Source: Piper betle (Eukaryota > Streptophyta > Magnoliopsida > Piperales > Piperaceae). From it: a stretch of 64,000 bases of DNA. Location: positions 229,212 through 293,211 of the forward strand of contig JAURVB010008667.1 in the NCBI GenBank assembly GCA_033002965.1, in the 5' to 3' direction. The position numbers and the translations under genes were made by a program. Below the pieces are notes generated by a model. The model saw nothing but the letters and a program-made list of their open reading frames with translations. It was not told where the DNA came from and searched no databases. Positions 26,501 through 38,463 of the stretch are shown here, piece by piece (within the stretch, counting starts at the first letter, position 1; every line of letters begins with the position of its first letter).

Positions 26501-29500
26501 TTCTTGGTAGTACAAATGTAGCAAGGTATGCATCATTGCCCATTGTAGCCTGTGTTCTTGTTGTATCTGTACTGATTATTTAAAGTATTTGATACCTTTT
26601 GTTCAGTTTTTTGGGAGGTGTTTTGGCTTGCAAAGATTCACAAACATTAATTCCTTCTCTCTGGATAGCGAAAATATTAATGGAGAAACTTCCTGGGACA
26701 TTCTCTAAAAAGTTTGTAAGGGAAGGTGTTATGCATGCAGTGGACATGCTAATATCTGCTGATTCTTCTCTAGCTTCCCGAGCAGATTCTGCAGAAAAGG
26801 AGAAGGATATTCCACTAGAAATATCACAAACTCGACGTGGCAGGCGATGTACTGGTTCACACAATGTTGGTGTTGGTTCCCATGAAGATTCAAAGATGCC
26901 GGTTGCGGGAAGCACTAGTTCACCTGCTTCATTGGAAGCCTCTTCTGTTAATTCCATCCACAGAGCAAAAGTTATCTCTCATGCTAAGGCTTTTAAAGAC
27001 AAGTATTTTCCGGATGATACTGGAGCTTCAGTACTTTTTGCTTCGGATGATCTAATTCATCTGAAAAATCTATGTGGAAAATTGAATGTTGTTATGGATA
27101 ATTCAAATGCTGTCGGAAAGGGAAAATCTAAAGCTTCTGCATCTCACTTGCCAGAAATATCATCACCTAACGAGAAGCACTTGGTTGGAATCATTTCAGA
27201 GTTGCTATTGCAGCTGGGCAAAAATGGCGGAGTTTCAACATTTGAGTTTATAAGCAGCGGAATTGTCTTGGCTCTATTGAATTACTTCTCTTGTGGAACA
27301 TTTTCCAAGGACAAGGTACCTGAGGCTGAAATGACCAAGTTCCGGAAGCAGGCTATAAAGAGATTCAAGTCGTTTGTTTCAGTAGCACTTCCGACTGGAA
27401 TGCATAAGGCAAACAACCGAGCTCCTTTGACTGTTCTCATACAGAAACTTGAAAGTGCTTTATCCTCATTGGAGAGATTTCAAGTCACATTGAGTCATCC
27501 TTCCAGGTCATTGAATGGGACAGCATGTTTGTCCACGGGTTTAAGTGCTCTGGTTCAACCATTGAATTTGCGTCTATGTAGGGCTCATGGTGAAAAAACT
27601 CTTCGTGACTTTTCTTCAAATATTGTGCAAATTGATCCTTTAGCCACTTTAACAGCTGTTGAAGATTTCTTGTGGCCGAGAGTTCATCGAGGGGAATCTG
27701 TCCAAAATCCACTGCCCACGTCAAGTACTTCAGGGGCTGCACGGGCTCCTTCTGGAGCTGCTGCCTCTCGTGCCGGAGCTCATGCATCTTCAGGTCGTCG
27801 GTCATCAACCAGGTTTAGGTCTTCAATGAGTGCTGGTGTTGGTAGCATCGCTGGTGAAGGTTCTACGAAGGATTCTTATGAAGGGCTCAGCAACCTTTCT
27901 AAAGGGAAGAGAAAAGCTGTTGTTAAGTCTTCCTCTGATAATGTAAAAGGTCCCCAAACAAGAAATTTTGCATGTAGGAAAGCTATATCTGTATCAGATA
28001 AGGGTGCACACATGAAGTCTGTACACGCAAGCTCGGAGGTAAAAACTGCTTGAGATCTGAACTTCCTTTTTTATACTTCATTTTATTTTATTCAAAAAGT
28101 AATTTATTAGCTGTTAATGTAAGGTTGTGATACGTATTTTGAAGGTCGTGGACTTGGATGTTTCTCATACTGATGTGGATTATGAGTTGGTAATAGAAGA
28201 TGATGATATTTCAGAGGATGACAATGATCATGAAGTAGTGCTCACCTACCTTTCTGTCCCTCTTCTTCTATCCCTTTTTTCCCTTAAATCTCAATATATT
28301 ATCAAATATATTATTGTATGTGTTAGCGGTTAAATGATTCAGTAGAAAGAATACTGGGATTGCTGTGTCTCATGCTTTTGAGGTGTTGTGCTTCTTCCAG
28401 ATGCTAGCAGATGATTCTCATCCTGTTATGCCTGAGAGGGTCCATGATGTGAAACTGAATGATGCCGCGGAGGACAGTGTCACACCATATGCAAGCGGTG
28501 AGAACCAGACTAGTGTTACTGAAATCAATGAGAGAAGTAAAACTGGCAGAGGAGCAGATCCAATTGAACTTTGTGGCAGGGCACCTTTTGCTTCAAGAGG
28601 AGGAATGTCATTTGCTACTGCCACCAGAGCTGGATTAACTTCTGGAGGAAGTAGAAGCATTCGGAGTAGTAGGGATAGACGTGGACTGCTTATTGGCTCT
28701 TCAAATGATTCTCCAAAGTTAGTATTCTCAGCAGGTGGGAAGCAAATTAGAAGGAAATTCACAATATATCAAGCCATTCAACAACTTGTCTTTGATGATG
28801 ATGACGATGAAAGTTACACAAGCTCAGATCTCCTTTCTGGTGAAGGCAGCCGACTCTTGTCTGATATATACACAATTACATATCAAAAGGCTGACAATCG
28901 AGTTGCTTTGGGGGCTTATGATGGGTCCGCTAGTTCTTCAGTGCAAAACTCTGGGAGGTCTCTTTCTACTTTCAGTTCCAGCAATGATTCTGTCTGGAAG
29001 CAAACATCATTGCTGGACAGTATCTTGTTCAGTGATCTCCCTTGTGATATGGAAAAGTCAAATCCTACCTACAACATTTTAGCATTGTTGAGAGTTTTGA
29101 ATGGCCTGAATCAGCTTGCACCACGATTTAGAGTTTTGGCAGCTTCTGATGATTTTGTGGAAGGGAGAGTTTCGAACCTTGATGAATTGATTACAAGTGA
29201 TGCAGTGGTGCTTTCTGAAGAATTTATCAATGGTAAGCTGACTTCAAAACTTGCTAGGCAGGTCCAAGATGCTTTTGCATTATGCAGTGGATGTCTCCCT
29301 TCCTGGTGCTACCAGTTGACAAAAGCTTGCCCGTTTCTTTTTCTTTTGAGACTCGAAGACAATTTTTCTATTCAACTGCTTTTGGCTTGTCCCGTGCTTT
29401 GCATCGTCTCCAGCAGCAAGGTTCAGAAAATCAGGGATTTGCTGGGGAGGGAGAAGCAAGGTTCAGAAGGTTGAAAAGGCAGAAAGTTAGAGTATCTAGG

Positions 29501-32201
29501 AATAGAATCTTGGATTCTGCTGCTAAGGTTATGGAGATGTATTCGAGTCAAAAGGCTGTCCTTGAAGTGGAATATTTTGGAGAAGTTGGGACAGGTTTGG
29601 GCCCTACTCTTGAGTTTTATACCCTTCTGAGTCATGACTTGCAGAAAGTTAATCTTGGAATGTGGAGATCTATTTGTTCATTGGACAATTCTTTAATGGT
29701 AATTGATTTAGACGAGCAGAAGGAGAGGAATGTTGTGTCTCATACTAAAAGGGTCAAATTACTTGAGAATAGTGCAACTTCCGGAGCAGATTATGTAGAT
29801 GCTCCTCTTGGGTTGTTCCCTCGTCCTTGGCCTCCAAGTGTAGAATTTTCAGAGGGTAGTCAATACTACAAAGTTGTTGATTATTTTCGTCTTTTTGGAC
29901 GAGTCATGGCAAAGGCTCTTCAAGATGGTCGGCTAATGGACCTTCCACTATCACCTGCCTTTTATAAGCTTGTTCTGGGTCAAGTAATTTGCAATTTTTT
30001 TAATCCACTCCATTCGTATTAAAAAAAATGGACACATGCTTGTCGATTCAACTTTGTTCTTGATGCATGTACATCTTACAGGAATTGGATTTGCACGATA
30101 TATGCTTATTTGATGCAGAGTTGGGGAAAACTCTGCGAGAGCTTCAACTTCTTGTTTGGCGAAAGCAGTATTTGGAATTTGTTGGTACCACTAATCTAAG
30201 TGCTGATTTATGTTTCCGAGGTGCTCCTATTGAAGATCTTTGCTTGGATTTTACTCTTCCTGGGTATCCAGATTATGTGTTGAAACTAGGGGAAGAGAAC
30301 ACTATGGTGGGCACATCTTTTGTACCTGCTACTTTTTCTGCATTCAGCACTTTTGCATTATTTTGGCATGTTTATGTTAATTGCTTATGTGAAACAGGTT
30401 GACATTAACAATTTGGAGGAGTATGTTTCTTTAGTTGTTGATGCAACAACGAAAGCAGGAATTATGCGGCAGGTGGAAGCATTTAGGACAGGATTTAGTC
30501 AGGTATGATAACTCTTTATTGTATACAATTCTTTTAGTTCTCATAAATGTATAACGTGTCAGTTGAATTTGAGTCAGTTTTTCTTGCTGTGTTCTTAATC
30601 ATTTCTGGTACTGTATTTGTTCAGGTGTTTGATATCACATCACTGCAAATATTTTCTCCTCATGAGCTGCACTACTTGCTTTGTGGTCATAGAGAATTGT
30701 GGAAGGTGAATACGAATACCTAATTTTTAGTTTGGTGTAGATATGTACCATTTGCAGTCAGACCAATAGACCCTTCACCTGATTCTGCCATGTGGGAGTA
30801 GGGGTGAGCACATTTCAGTCCAAACTGAGATAACCGACCAAACTGAACCTAAATTGGTTATTGTTTTAAACTTTGGTTTGGTCTAACATTTTGGTTTATT
30901 TGATTATTGTTAAACTTTGGTTCAGCTCAGTTTGTACCTATGTAAATTTTTTTAAGTGTGGGAAATTTCGGTTCAGATCTTGATTTAGGGTTCATGTTCC
31001 CAGCACCCTTAGGGTATCCATTAGAAGAAATTTTGGTTCGAAAGTGAATCAAACCGAAATGGACCGAAAAATTGTAAAACTTAAAAAAACTTATGTATGT
31101 TTTATTGTGGGTTATTATTAATTTTTTTGATTTATTTGTTATCCATTTGAATTGCTTAATATAATATCTATGTATAGAATACTTTTGAATGTGATTATGA
31201 TGGTTAAATCATGTTCAACTTTTTATTATAAAAATAATAGTTAATTTTAATATAGTTTTAATAATTTTGGTTTTGAATAAATCAAACCAAACCAAACTGA
31301 AATATTTTGGTTTGGATAGGTTTGATTTTAGGGAAAGTTCGGATTCAGTTTGGTGTGAAATTCTAGGAGCCAAACCTTATTTCAGAAATTCAGTTCAGTT
31401 CAGTCCAACCAAATGTTCTGCCCTATGCAGGAGCCTTTGTGCACTGAGCTGTTTTTTAAGCCTTTTACCATTTAAACTAATTATTCTATTTTTTAGGCTG
31501 AGACATTGGTTGATCACATAAAATTTAACCATGGATATACTGCCAAAAGTCCTGCAATCATCAACGTGAGTATTTCGTTTCCTCTGAAAATTTTATTCTT
31601 TTATGACAGCAATAGCTCTGATCTGAATTGTTTAACTACCTTTAGTTGCTTGAGATTATGGGCGAATTTACTCCTGAGCAGCAACGTGCTTTCTGCCAGT
31701 TTGTAACTGGTGCCCCTCAGCTTCCTCCTGGTGGTCTGGCTGTGCTGAATCCAAAGCTAACGATTGTGAGGAAGGTACTATCTTTTTCTGTTCACAGTTC
31801 CAAAGTGATTATCCAATCTTAGTGTTTCTGGTGGTTGCAATAGTAAATTGAATGACAATGATAGCTAACTCATCATCTGATCATCATTTTCATCATTTAC
31901 CAATTTGCGTGCTTTGTACTGCAGCAAACATCCTCTGTGGCAGGCATGGCTTCAAATAGCGGTGACCTTTCAGAATCTGGAGATGATAATCTGTTGCCTA
32001 GCGTTATGACATGTGCCAATTATCTCAAGCTTCCTTCTTACTCAACTAAGGTAGCTTTACCCTGCATGTTGTAGTTTAAGGAGGTCAACAACTTGTGAAA
32101 TTTGTTTTTTTAATTTTTGTTCCTTATCTTTTCAGGAAATTATGTACAAAAAACTGCTTTATGCTATCAGTGAAGGACAGGGTTCATTTGACTTGTCATA
32201 G
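23564..32201 (+). CDS. UPL3: HECT E3 ubiquitin-protein ligase, UPL3 (KAKTUS)-like, with two apparent frameshifts
   Basis: UPL3 ligases carry ubiquitin on a HECT cysteine; in Arabidopsis UPL3 limits trichome endoreduplication. Plus-strand exons: 23564-24389, 24612-24722, 24835-24951, 25098-25268, 25347-25508, 26074-26325, 26404-26525, 26607-28038, 28145-about 28234, 28401-29983, 30082-30306, 30398-30502, 30625-30705, 31497-31565, 31646-31774, 31925-32050 and 32136-32201. They total about 5.67 kb (near 1,889 codons), the family size. [11 protein letters not shown] resembles the family start. An armadillo-type N-terminal region follows ([20 protein letters not shown]), then Ser-rich and acidic stretches, then the HECT domain from about 29460, with the catalytic Cys at 32012-32014 in [10 protein letters not shown] and the end EGQGSFDLS. 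Oddities: the start lies one frame off the rest of exon 1 (shift near 23600-23650; an upstream ATG at 23517 is in frame). Exon 10 is one base short, with a shift near 29345 after [11 protein letters not shown]. Either these are sequence errors or the gene is damaged. Confidence 0.93.
30799..31425. mobile_element. hAT-like non-autonomous element in a UPL3 intron
   Basis: Within the intron between UPL3 exons 13 and 14 lies a segment starting taggggtgagcacattt and ending aaatgttctgcccta, an imperfect inverted terminus. The flanks tgtgggag (30791-30798) and tgcaggag (31426-31433) match at 6 of 8 positions, consistent with an old 8-bp hAT target duplication. The interior is rich in AACCAAAC/TTTGGTTTGGT motifs typical of such plant MITEs and has no ORF of note. 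Confidence 0.65.
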
Positions 32202-34490
32202 GTGGCTGTGAATATTAGCTAGTACTTTTTTATGATCAAATGGCTTTCTATAGATGATATTATCGTCCTTTGGTAGATCATTGTAACAGGTATGGCAGAA
32301 ATTGTTAATTTTTTATCATTTTGTGTTGATTGTTTTTTTTTAATTTACATTTGTGTTGGAAAATCATTTATTGTTTATTATTATAACAGGGAAGAAGCAG
32401 GTACACTTAGTTTATTCTTTTTTCATTTGTGGTCCAAGTTTACTCTGTTCATCAAACGATCCCTGACGTTTTGAGTTTCTGCGTAATGAAGCGAGGTTCA
32501 AAGCTTGAATCTATGAATGGTGCCAAAAGAGGGGAGGGCAAGTTGTAGAGCCATGTACATACGAAGCAGCTTTTGATTTCTTTTTTCTTTTTCTTTTTGA
32601 TAGATCCATTGTTATCAAACAGTGAAAATGTAAAAAGGGGATGCATTTTTTAGAGGAAGTTCAAAGAAAATCATTGTGATTTTGGATTTATATCGTTCGT
32701 GTTTTAGATGCAATACTTTTGCCGGGTTCAATTTGGAGCTAAGAAAATGCTTCTAAAAGGTCATTGACTCATTGTCTAATTGTCAAAACTAGACAACCAA
32801 TTATGTACAGGTAACCTGTCACGCGCTTCTCATATTTCTTAGCCTCTGGCGAAATTGTTGTCATAGCTAAACTCCATGAAATGAGTATTTTTTTTACATG
32901 AAAGGAATTTTTTACCTGGTCAACTTTACTAAAAATCATAGTATTATATGATATATTTTAAGAATTTTGTGTTTAAATTAATCATGATTATTTTTCAAAT
33001 AGATCATTTTTGTGTTCTTTTATATGTTTATATCTTGAGAATTAAGATAAGAAAAAGGAAAAATTAGTTGCACATGAGAGAGTGCACGAGTGACCCACTT
33101 AAGTGGTAATTATGATTATTTTGTCCTGTAATTATATTTAATTTATACACAAAGTAATTAAATTATTGTTATTATTATTTAAAATACATTGAATATAATA
33201 AGTAGTTTTTTATCGAAAAAAGAGATTTTTTTTTATATTACCAAACAATGGAAAAATTAGTCCAAATTTTTAGGGGGAAATGCTAATGGTCTACAATACT
33301 TTCACATAAAAATTAAAATAACTCAACAAATTAAAAAATGTATATTTTCTTTTACAATGAGGCAGCCGAATGGTATTTTAGACCATATTATTTATGGCAA
33401 ATAATTTATTTTTACGAAAGAGCGGCCGGCCATATGGTCACTTAAATAATTTATGTTCTTAATTATATATTACATATACACGAAAGAAGTTTTATCTTTA
33501 CCTAGTATACAATATTATGCTAAATCTGTATTAATATACTAAATTTAGTTTGACCATATTAAACTAATTGTACCACATACCACCACAAATAAATTATGGT
33601 CGCAATCATTATTGTAAGTAAGACTATTAAGCCGGCGAGCATTCGTATGGTTCATTTCCAGATGGATAGAGCCTAATCACCAAACTAAGTTCAGCAGCCG
33701 AAGTTACTAAGTGAACCGAATCGAATTAGTAACTATAACCAAATCAAATGTCCGGATTATAAGTTATTTAAAAATGACTTTATTTGATTATGTCTAATTA
33801 AAATTACACTTTGATGCGGCAAATAACTTTTTACTAGCAAATGAAAAAGCTTTTAATATTACCTTATATCACAAAAGGGGAAAATATTATAAAATATCTT
33901 TAATACCTTTGAATGAGTTTGATTTAATTTTTTAAAAAAATACCTAACAATAGTTTGGCAAAGTCGGGCAAAGCCTTTGAATAGATTTGACTAACAGGAG
34001 GCAATTAGACCTAACCACCCTAAAGAGTGCCGGCACCTAAATCCGGCCGCCCTATTTCAAAGCCTAGCCGCTCGCTTGACGGGTGGCTCTTTCGTATTTT
34101 TCGTAAGAAATATTTTTTAAATGTTTTTTTAATTTTTAAATTTACAATAATTGATTAAATCATTTTTTATCTAAACTTAAATAAGAGGGTAGTCTTATCA
34201 TTATTAAAATATTTCTCCCATTCTGATAATTAGATGTAATTTTTCATCGCCAGTAATATCAAAAAATATTATCCTTTTTAAAAAAAATAAACTCTTTGTC
34301 AAACATAATTATATAAAAAAATTATTCTCAACAAATATATCATATTCAACATTTCAAAATCTACCATAAAAATAAAAATAAGAATAGTTAATAAATAGCA
34401 TAAAATACAAATTTTATGATATTTTTTTAAAAAGTTCGAATTTTCATCCAAAATAAAATTTAATTCTCATCTAATCAACTACTATTTTGC
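32202..34490. other. UPL3 3' flank and AT-rich intergenic DNA
   Basis: The first few hundred bases probably hold the UPL3 3' UTR. The rest is AT-rich with no supported exon, RNA gene or clear element boundary. Confidence 0.5.
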
Positions 34491-34596
34491 CTAAAAAAAA
34501 AATAATGAGTATCAAATCAATTCGTCCGGGGGAGTTCGAGGTGTCTGATGTGTATATACTCTTTGCAGATCTTTCTCTTCCACTCAACAATCAACA

Positions 34597-34809
34597 ATGG
34601 CGGGAGCTAATCAAAAGGAGGCAGAGAAGAAGAAAGAAGACGACAGCGCTGCTGCAGCGAGGAGGAGCCGATCGTCATCGGGAGTAGCTGAGATTCAAAC
34701 GCGTGGAAAAACAAGTGGGCTAAACAGAAGGGGAGCAGAGACGGCGTTAACGTCGTCGGCCTGTTACAGGATAAAATGGGACGCAATTATGGAAGTGAGG
34801 AGATTGTAG
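34597..34809 (+). CDS. Small unidentified ORF, 70 residues
   Basis: A TATA-like tgtatatact lies about 45 bp upstream of an ATG in the context caacaatggcggg. It opens a 70-codon ORF starting MAGANQKEAEKKKEDD, with a Lys/Glu-rich start and an Arg/Ser-rich middle (RRSRSSSG). I recognise no family. The context is plausible for a real start codon, but the ORF may be the first exon of a gene whose remainder was lost or displaced by the element at 34907-35800, or simply chance. Confidence 0.3.
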   Translation: MAGANQKEAEKKKEDDSAAAARRSRSSSGVAEIQTRGKTSGLNRRGAETALTSSACYRIKWDAIMEVRRL

Positions 34810-34906
34810 GGAATTAGTTAGTTAGTTGGATATATGGGAGTTTGAATTTCATACTATAACAGCGTGAAAAGAAAAGAAAAACATTGTAGCTAGCTTCTGT
34901 TTACAA

Positions 34907-35800
34907 CCATGATGCACGAATCGGAAGCCGATTTAAATCGGATCGGCATCGCGCCGATCCGATTTTGGGGCCGACTCGGTCGGCCCCAAATCGGCCTCGG
35001 AATCGGTCGAGTTCGGCCGATTCCGACCGATTTAACTCGGAATCGAGAATCAGCCGATTTAAATCGGAATCGGTTTTTTTATAAAATTACTAAAATAACC
35101 TAGGTATGATTTTTATTAAATTATTTAAGCATGGGTAAAATAGTAATTTGGATTTTAAAAACCTAAAATCAAACCCACTCCGCCCGCGCCGCCCGCCGCT
35201 CGTCCGCCTGCCGCCGCCCCGTTTCCGCCCTCCGCCATGCTCCTCGACTCCGGGCTCGCCGCCGGCCGGGCTACCAACCTCGCCACCGACCTCGCAACGT
35301 CACCGCCGACGTGTGGCCGGACCAAATCGGGCTGTGACGCACGAATCACCGCCAACTCGTCGCTCGACTCCCCGCCGGCTCCGGGCCGCCGACTGTTCGT
35401 CCGACGAGCTGCCAATATCCTCTGACATCGCCGCCGCGAGACTCGCCGCCGACCGGGCCGCCGGCGGGGGTAAAGAGTAGCATTCTCGTAATTAAAAGTT
35501 GACTCGAGTCTAACTCGAATTAAAAATAATAATTAATTCTAAATAATTTAAAAAAATCTTAAAAAATATTTAAAAATATCAGAAACTATAATACACAGAA
35601 TAATATCAAAATAACATCAATACCCAATTTTAATATATTTATATTATAAATTGTCAAATTATTATATATGACCGATTAAATTAATTTGGACCGATTCAAC
35701 TGAACCGATTCTTGGCCGATTCAGACCGATTCCGATTCCGATTCCGATTCCGACTCCTGGAAAACCGATTCCGATTCCGATTCCGATTCATGCAATCATG
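34907..35800. mobile_element. hAT-like non-autonomous element with perfect 8-bp target duplication
   Basis: The element is flanked by identical gtttacaa octamers at 34899-34906 and 35801-35808. Its ends are imperfect inverted repeats: ccatgatgcacgaatcgg at the left, and the complement of ccgattcatgcaatcatg at the right. Subterminal regions (34919-35070 and 35690-35790) are dense in AATCGG/CCGATT repeats on both strands. The core (about 35160-35475) is a GC-rich block followed by ctcgtaattaaaagttgactcgagt. There is no transposase ORF; the ORFs over the GC block are composition-driven. Confidence 0.8.
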
Positions 35801-36266
35801 GTTTACAATCAATCCAAGTGGTTTGTTTTTCCTTAACTTGTGCTGTCTTCTTCTTCTTCTTCACAACGCGATTTACAGAAGGTTTCATCACAGACACTGC
35901 GATCAATGTCTGTGGTGTGAATTTGCCGGGCAATAGGGGATTTACCACGTCGTACTGTTTGCATCTGGACAGGGGTATTATACCCAGGTTAAATTTTACA
36001 TCTTGTTTGGTGTTTAATACCGTGCTGATACTAATCTTAATTGAGTAAACATGCACAGTAGATATGTGCGATGCTTGCTTTCTAAAGGAAATTATGATAT
36101 CTTTTTGTGTTAATACAATTTTGCAGTTTCTATGCCTTCAAAGATATCCAGCTGCTTTTGGGCTAACTTTGTACGCCTACTTAATTCAGTGGAATTTATT
36201 CAATCCCTTCTTACCTTTTTTGTGATAAGAAAAAATGTATTAATAGAACGACTTTTTCTAAATTAT

Positions 36267-36346
36267 GGGTCCTTAGCTTAAATGGCAAAAGCACAGTAGA
36301 GTTTAATTTTTCTATTGAAATGGTGGCTCGAATCCACCAAGACCCA
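36267..36346 (+). repeat. tRNA-like sequence, left arm of an inverted pair
   Basis: The 80-nt stretch runs from gggtccttagctt to aagaccca. Its outer 7 bp pair with one mismatch. A T-arm-like hairpin, ggtgg-ctcgaat-ccacc, lies at 36322-36338 and resembles an internal pol III B box. The D-arm-like part is agcttaaatggcaaaagca. The anticodon arm is poor, so this is not a functional tRNA gene. Confidence 0.5.
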
Positions 36347-36733
36347 AAATCGTGTGTAACTTTGGTGTATTTGATTTCTTTAATTTTAGTATAGTAGTTT
36401 ATTAAAGTTTAGTCAGTAGATATTGTTGGGAAAATGTGAATCTTTTTAGTTTTTTTAAACCTTTTTCAGTTGCGAAAGTGATTGAAATATATAATTAATT
36501 CGTTCAGTTGATTTCAAAAATTATATATGTGGGCATAATAATACTCACAAAAATTTTTAATATCAGTCTGGACATCTTACCAAATGATTTGTCACATAAA
36601 CTCCAATGGTTCCCAATCCTTTCTTGCGGAAAACACTTCTGAAATGGAAATATTATGACTATTACAAAGCAAATAATTTTTTTAAAAACTATTTTTGAAT
36701 ATCAAACATTAGTCCTTGATCATATATAACTTC

Positions 36734-36816
36734 GAGTCTCGATGGATTTGAACCATCATGTCAGAAGAAAAATTTTACAGTTCCATTGCGCTTTCAACCG
36801 TTTAAGCTTGAGACTC
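36734..36816 (-). repeat. tRNA-like sequence, right arm of an inverted pair
   Basis: On the minus strand the sequence runs from gagtctcaagctt to gagactc, with perfect 7-bp acceptor-like pairing and a perfect T-arm hairpin gatgg-ttcaaat-ccatc. A CTGTAAA sequence sits where a tRNA-Tyr (GUA) anticodon loop would be, with an extended variable region. It resembles the left arm at 36267-36346 in inverted orientation. It is probably a tRNA-derived repeat terminus, or a decayed organelle-type tRNA-Tyr copy. Confidence 0.5.
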
Positions 36817-37721
36817 ATACCACTTACATGAGAGGCTCCTAATCACCTACATGAAATTAGACATTAATTCGGTCGCCCCTTCATAGACAAGAAACACCAA
36901 TTGAAGAGCAGTTGAGAGTTCGAAAAACAGACGGAAATTATGAAACACTAGTAAGCGATGAACTATGAGATAAAAACAAGCACATATCACATATGAGGAA
37001 CGTGTATGTCTGGTTTGAAAGATTTAGACAAGCTACTTCCATCTGTGCTTTCAACAAGCATAGCATTAGAAATTTGGTTTGATGATAGAACCAAGTAATC
37101 GTCTTTCGACCTATACCAAATCTTTTTTACCTTCATCTACCCAAGTTAAAAACATCAAATATCTAACAGGAACCATTCAATCATTTCTATGAATACCCAA
37201 ACTACCTTAACTGGCACTGCCAAACTAAAATATATCTTCGTTCGATTGCCCAGCGAACAGTACATATTTCAATAACTGTATTTAATACTACCGAACTAAT
37301 CATGCAAGATATCACATTACCCTCTGATTAAAAGCACCAAAATGAGTTCCATTGGTGACTCTTTTGTTGATAAAGCATCAGTTGGCTGGGTTGCTAGTGG
37401 CTAATAAACTTGTGAATAATAAAAATTTGCAAACTACAGATTCAATGTCAATCTCTCCTGCCAGAGATCAAGAATCAATTAAGTGAAGCATTATCAGAAT
37501 GAAAATAAAAAGGCAATCTACAAAAACAGCACATGAACAAAAGACATCACGTACAACAGGAAGACGTATGGGAGACTCTTAAATTGGTTTAAGCAGCAAA
37601 ATAAGGACATGAAATAGAAGATAAGCACTGAAAATCACCAAGTCTACTGATGACCCTTCATCCAAAAAAAAAAAAAAGGGAAACAGAACATACAGTTGAA
37701 AGAAAATAAAAACAAGCTTAC

Positions 37722-38455
37722 TGTGTGGAACGATCAAAACCTAGAAACAAGGACTCCTCAGGCAAGCTGCAATCCATAACTGCAAATTGTTGGCCAATAA
37801 TTCCAACCACCTAAATCAAACATATGCAAGCACAAAATGAGTTACCTATGTTCAGGTCAATGAACAATTGCATGACTATGCAAATAATCACGACGACCAA
37901 GTATATCGAAACTTCGTTGACTATAACCAACTTTCTTTGTGTTATGAAATAAATAAAAATGGCGTGAAATTCTTAGCAGTGCAAGAACGCCGAAATCAAA
38001 TTTACTCACACTAAAACAAACGAACAGAGATGATTTCTACTACCAATTCAAGTCTTTTTATCAAAGTCAAGCACAGGTAATTTAAAAAAAATTAAAAATT
38101 TCCTAGCAATCAGCGACAAGAGCGAGAAATCCAGAAATGGCGCTTGTGTACCTGCCAGCAACTAAGGAAGCATCGCCCTAGAAGGTTGCTGATGGCTTCG
38201 AGGTAGTTAACAGAGATAGGCTTGTCTTCTTGGGCGACGCAGGCGAAGATGTGGTGGGCGGAGAAGGGGAGGGAGGTGAGGACCAGTGAGAGGCGTTGGC
38301 TACGACGAAGTCGAGGTGGGAGAAGAGGAGGGCTGGCTGGAAAGGGTGACGACTGGACCAGGTGAGGAGGAGGGGCTTAACGTCGGCGATTTGAAGGCCG
38401 ATGTAGCAGACCTGGGAGACGATGTACTCGGCGTCTAAAGGCGCCTCCGGCGGTT
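37722..38455 (-). pseudogene. Unrecognised gene remnant, two exons
   Basis: Exon a (38152-about 38455) reads DAEYIVSQVCYIGLQIADVK, later FQPALLFSHLDFVV, then after a frame change VLTSLPFSAHHIFACVA and NYLEAISNLLGRCFLSCWQ, ending at donor CAG|GTACAC. Exon b (37722-37810, acceptor TTAG|GTGG) continues VVGIIGQQFAVMDCSLPEE and FLGFDRST with donor CA|GTAAGC. The spliced join is in frame and clearly protein-like, but I do not recognise the family. No ATG precedes exon a: a stop lies just upstream and the reading runs straight into the F-box remnant on the other strand. There is an internal frameshift near the ANAS segment. Confidence 0.6.
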
Positions 38456-38463
38456 GTAAAAAT

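Larger units (their letters stand above)
35809..37700. other. Intergenic DNA holding an inverted pair of tRNA-like sequences
   Basis: Apart from the tRNA-like pair at 36267-36816, I see no supported gene. Short protein-like stretches near 35840-35990 are not recognisable. Confidence 0.4.

Noticed and set aside
36267..36346. Functional tRNA gene
   Set aside because: The T-arm and acceptor look right, but the anticodon arm and D-arm are poor, and an inverted partner suggests a repeat instead.
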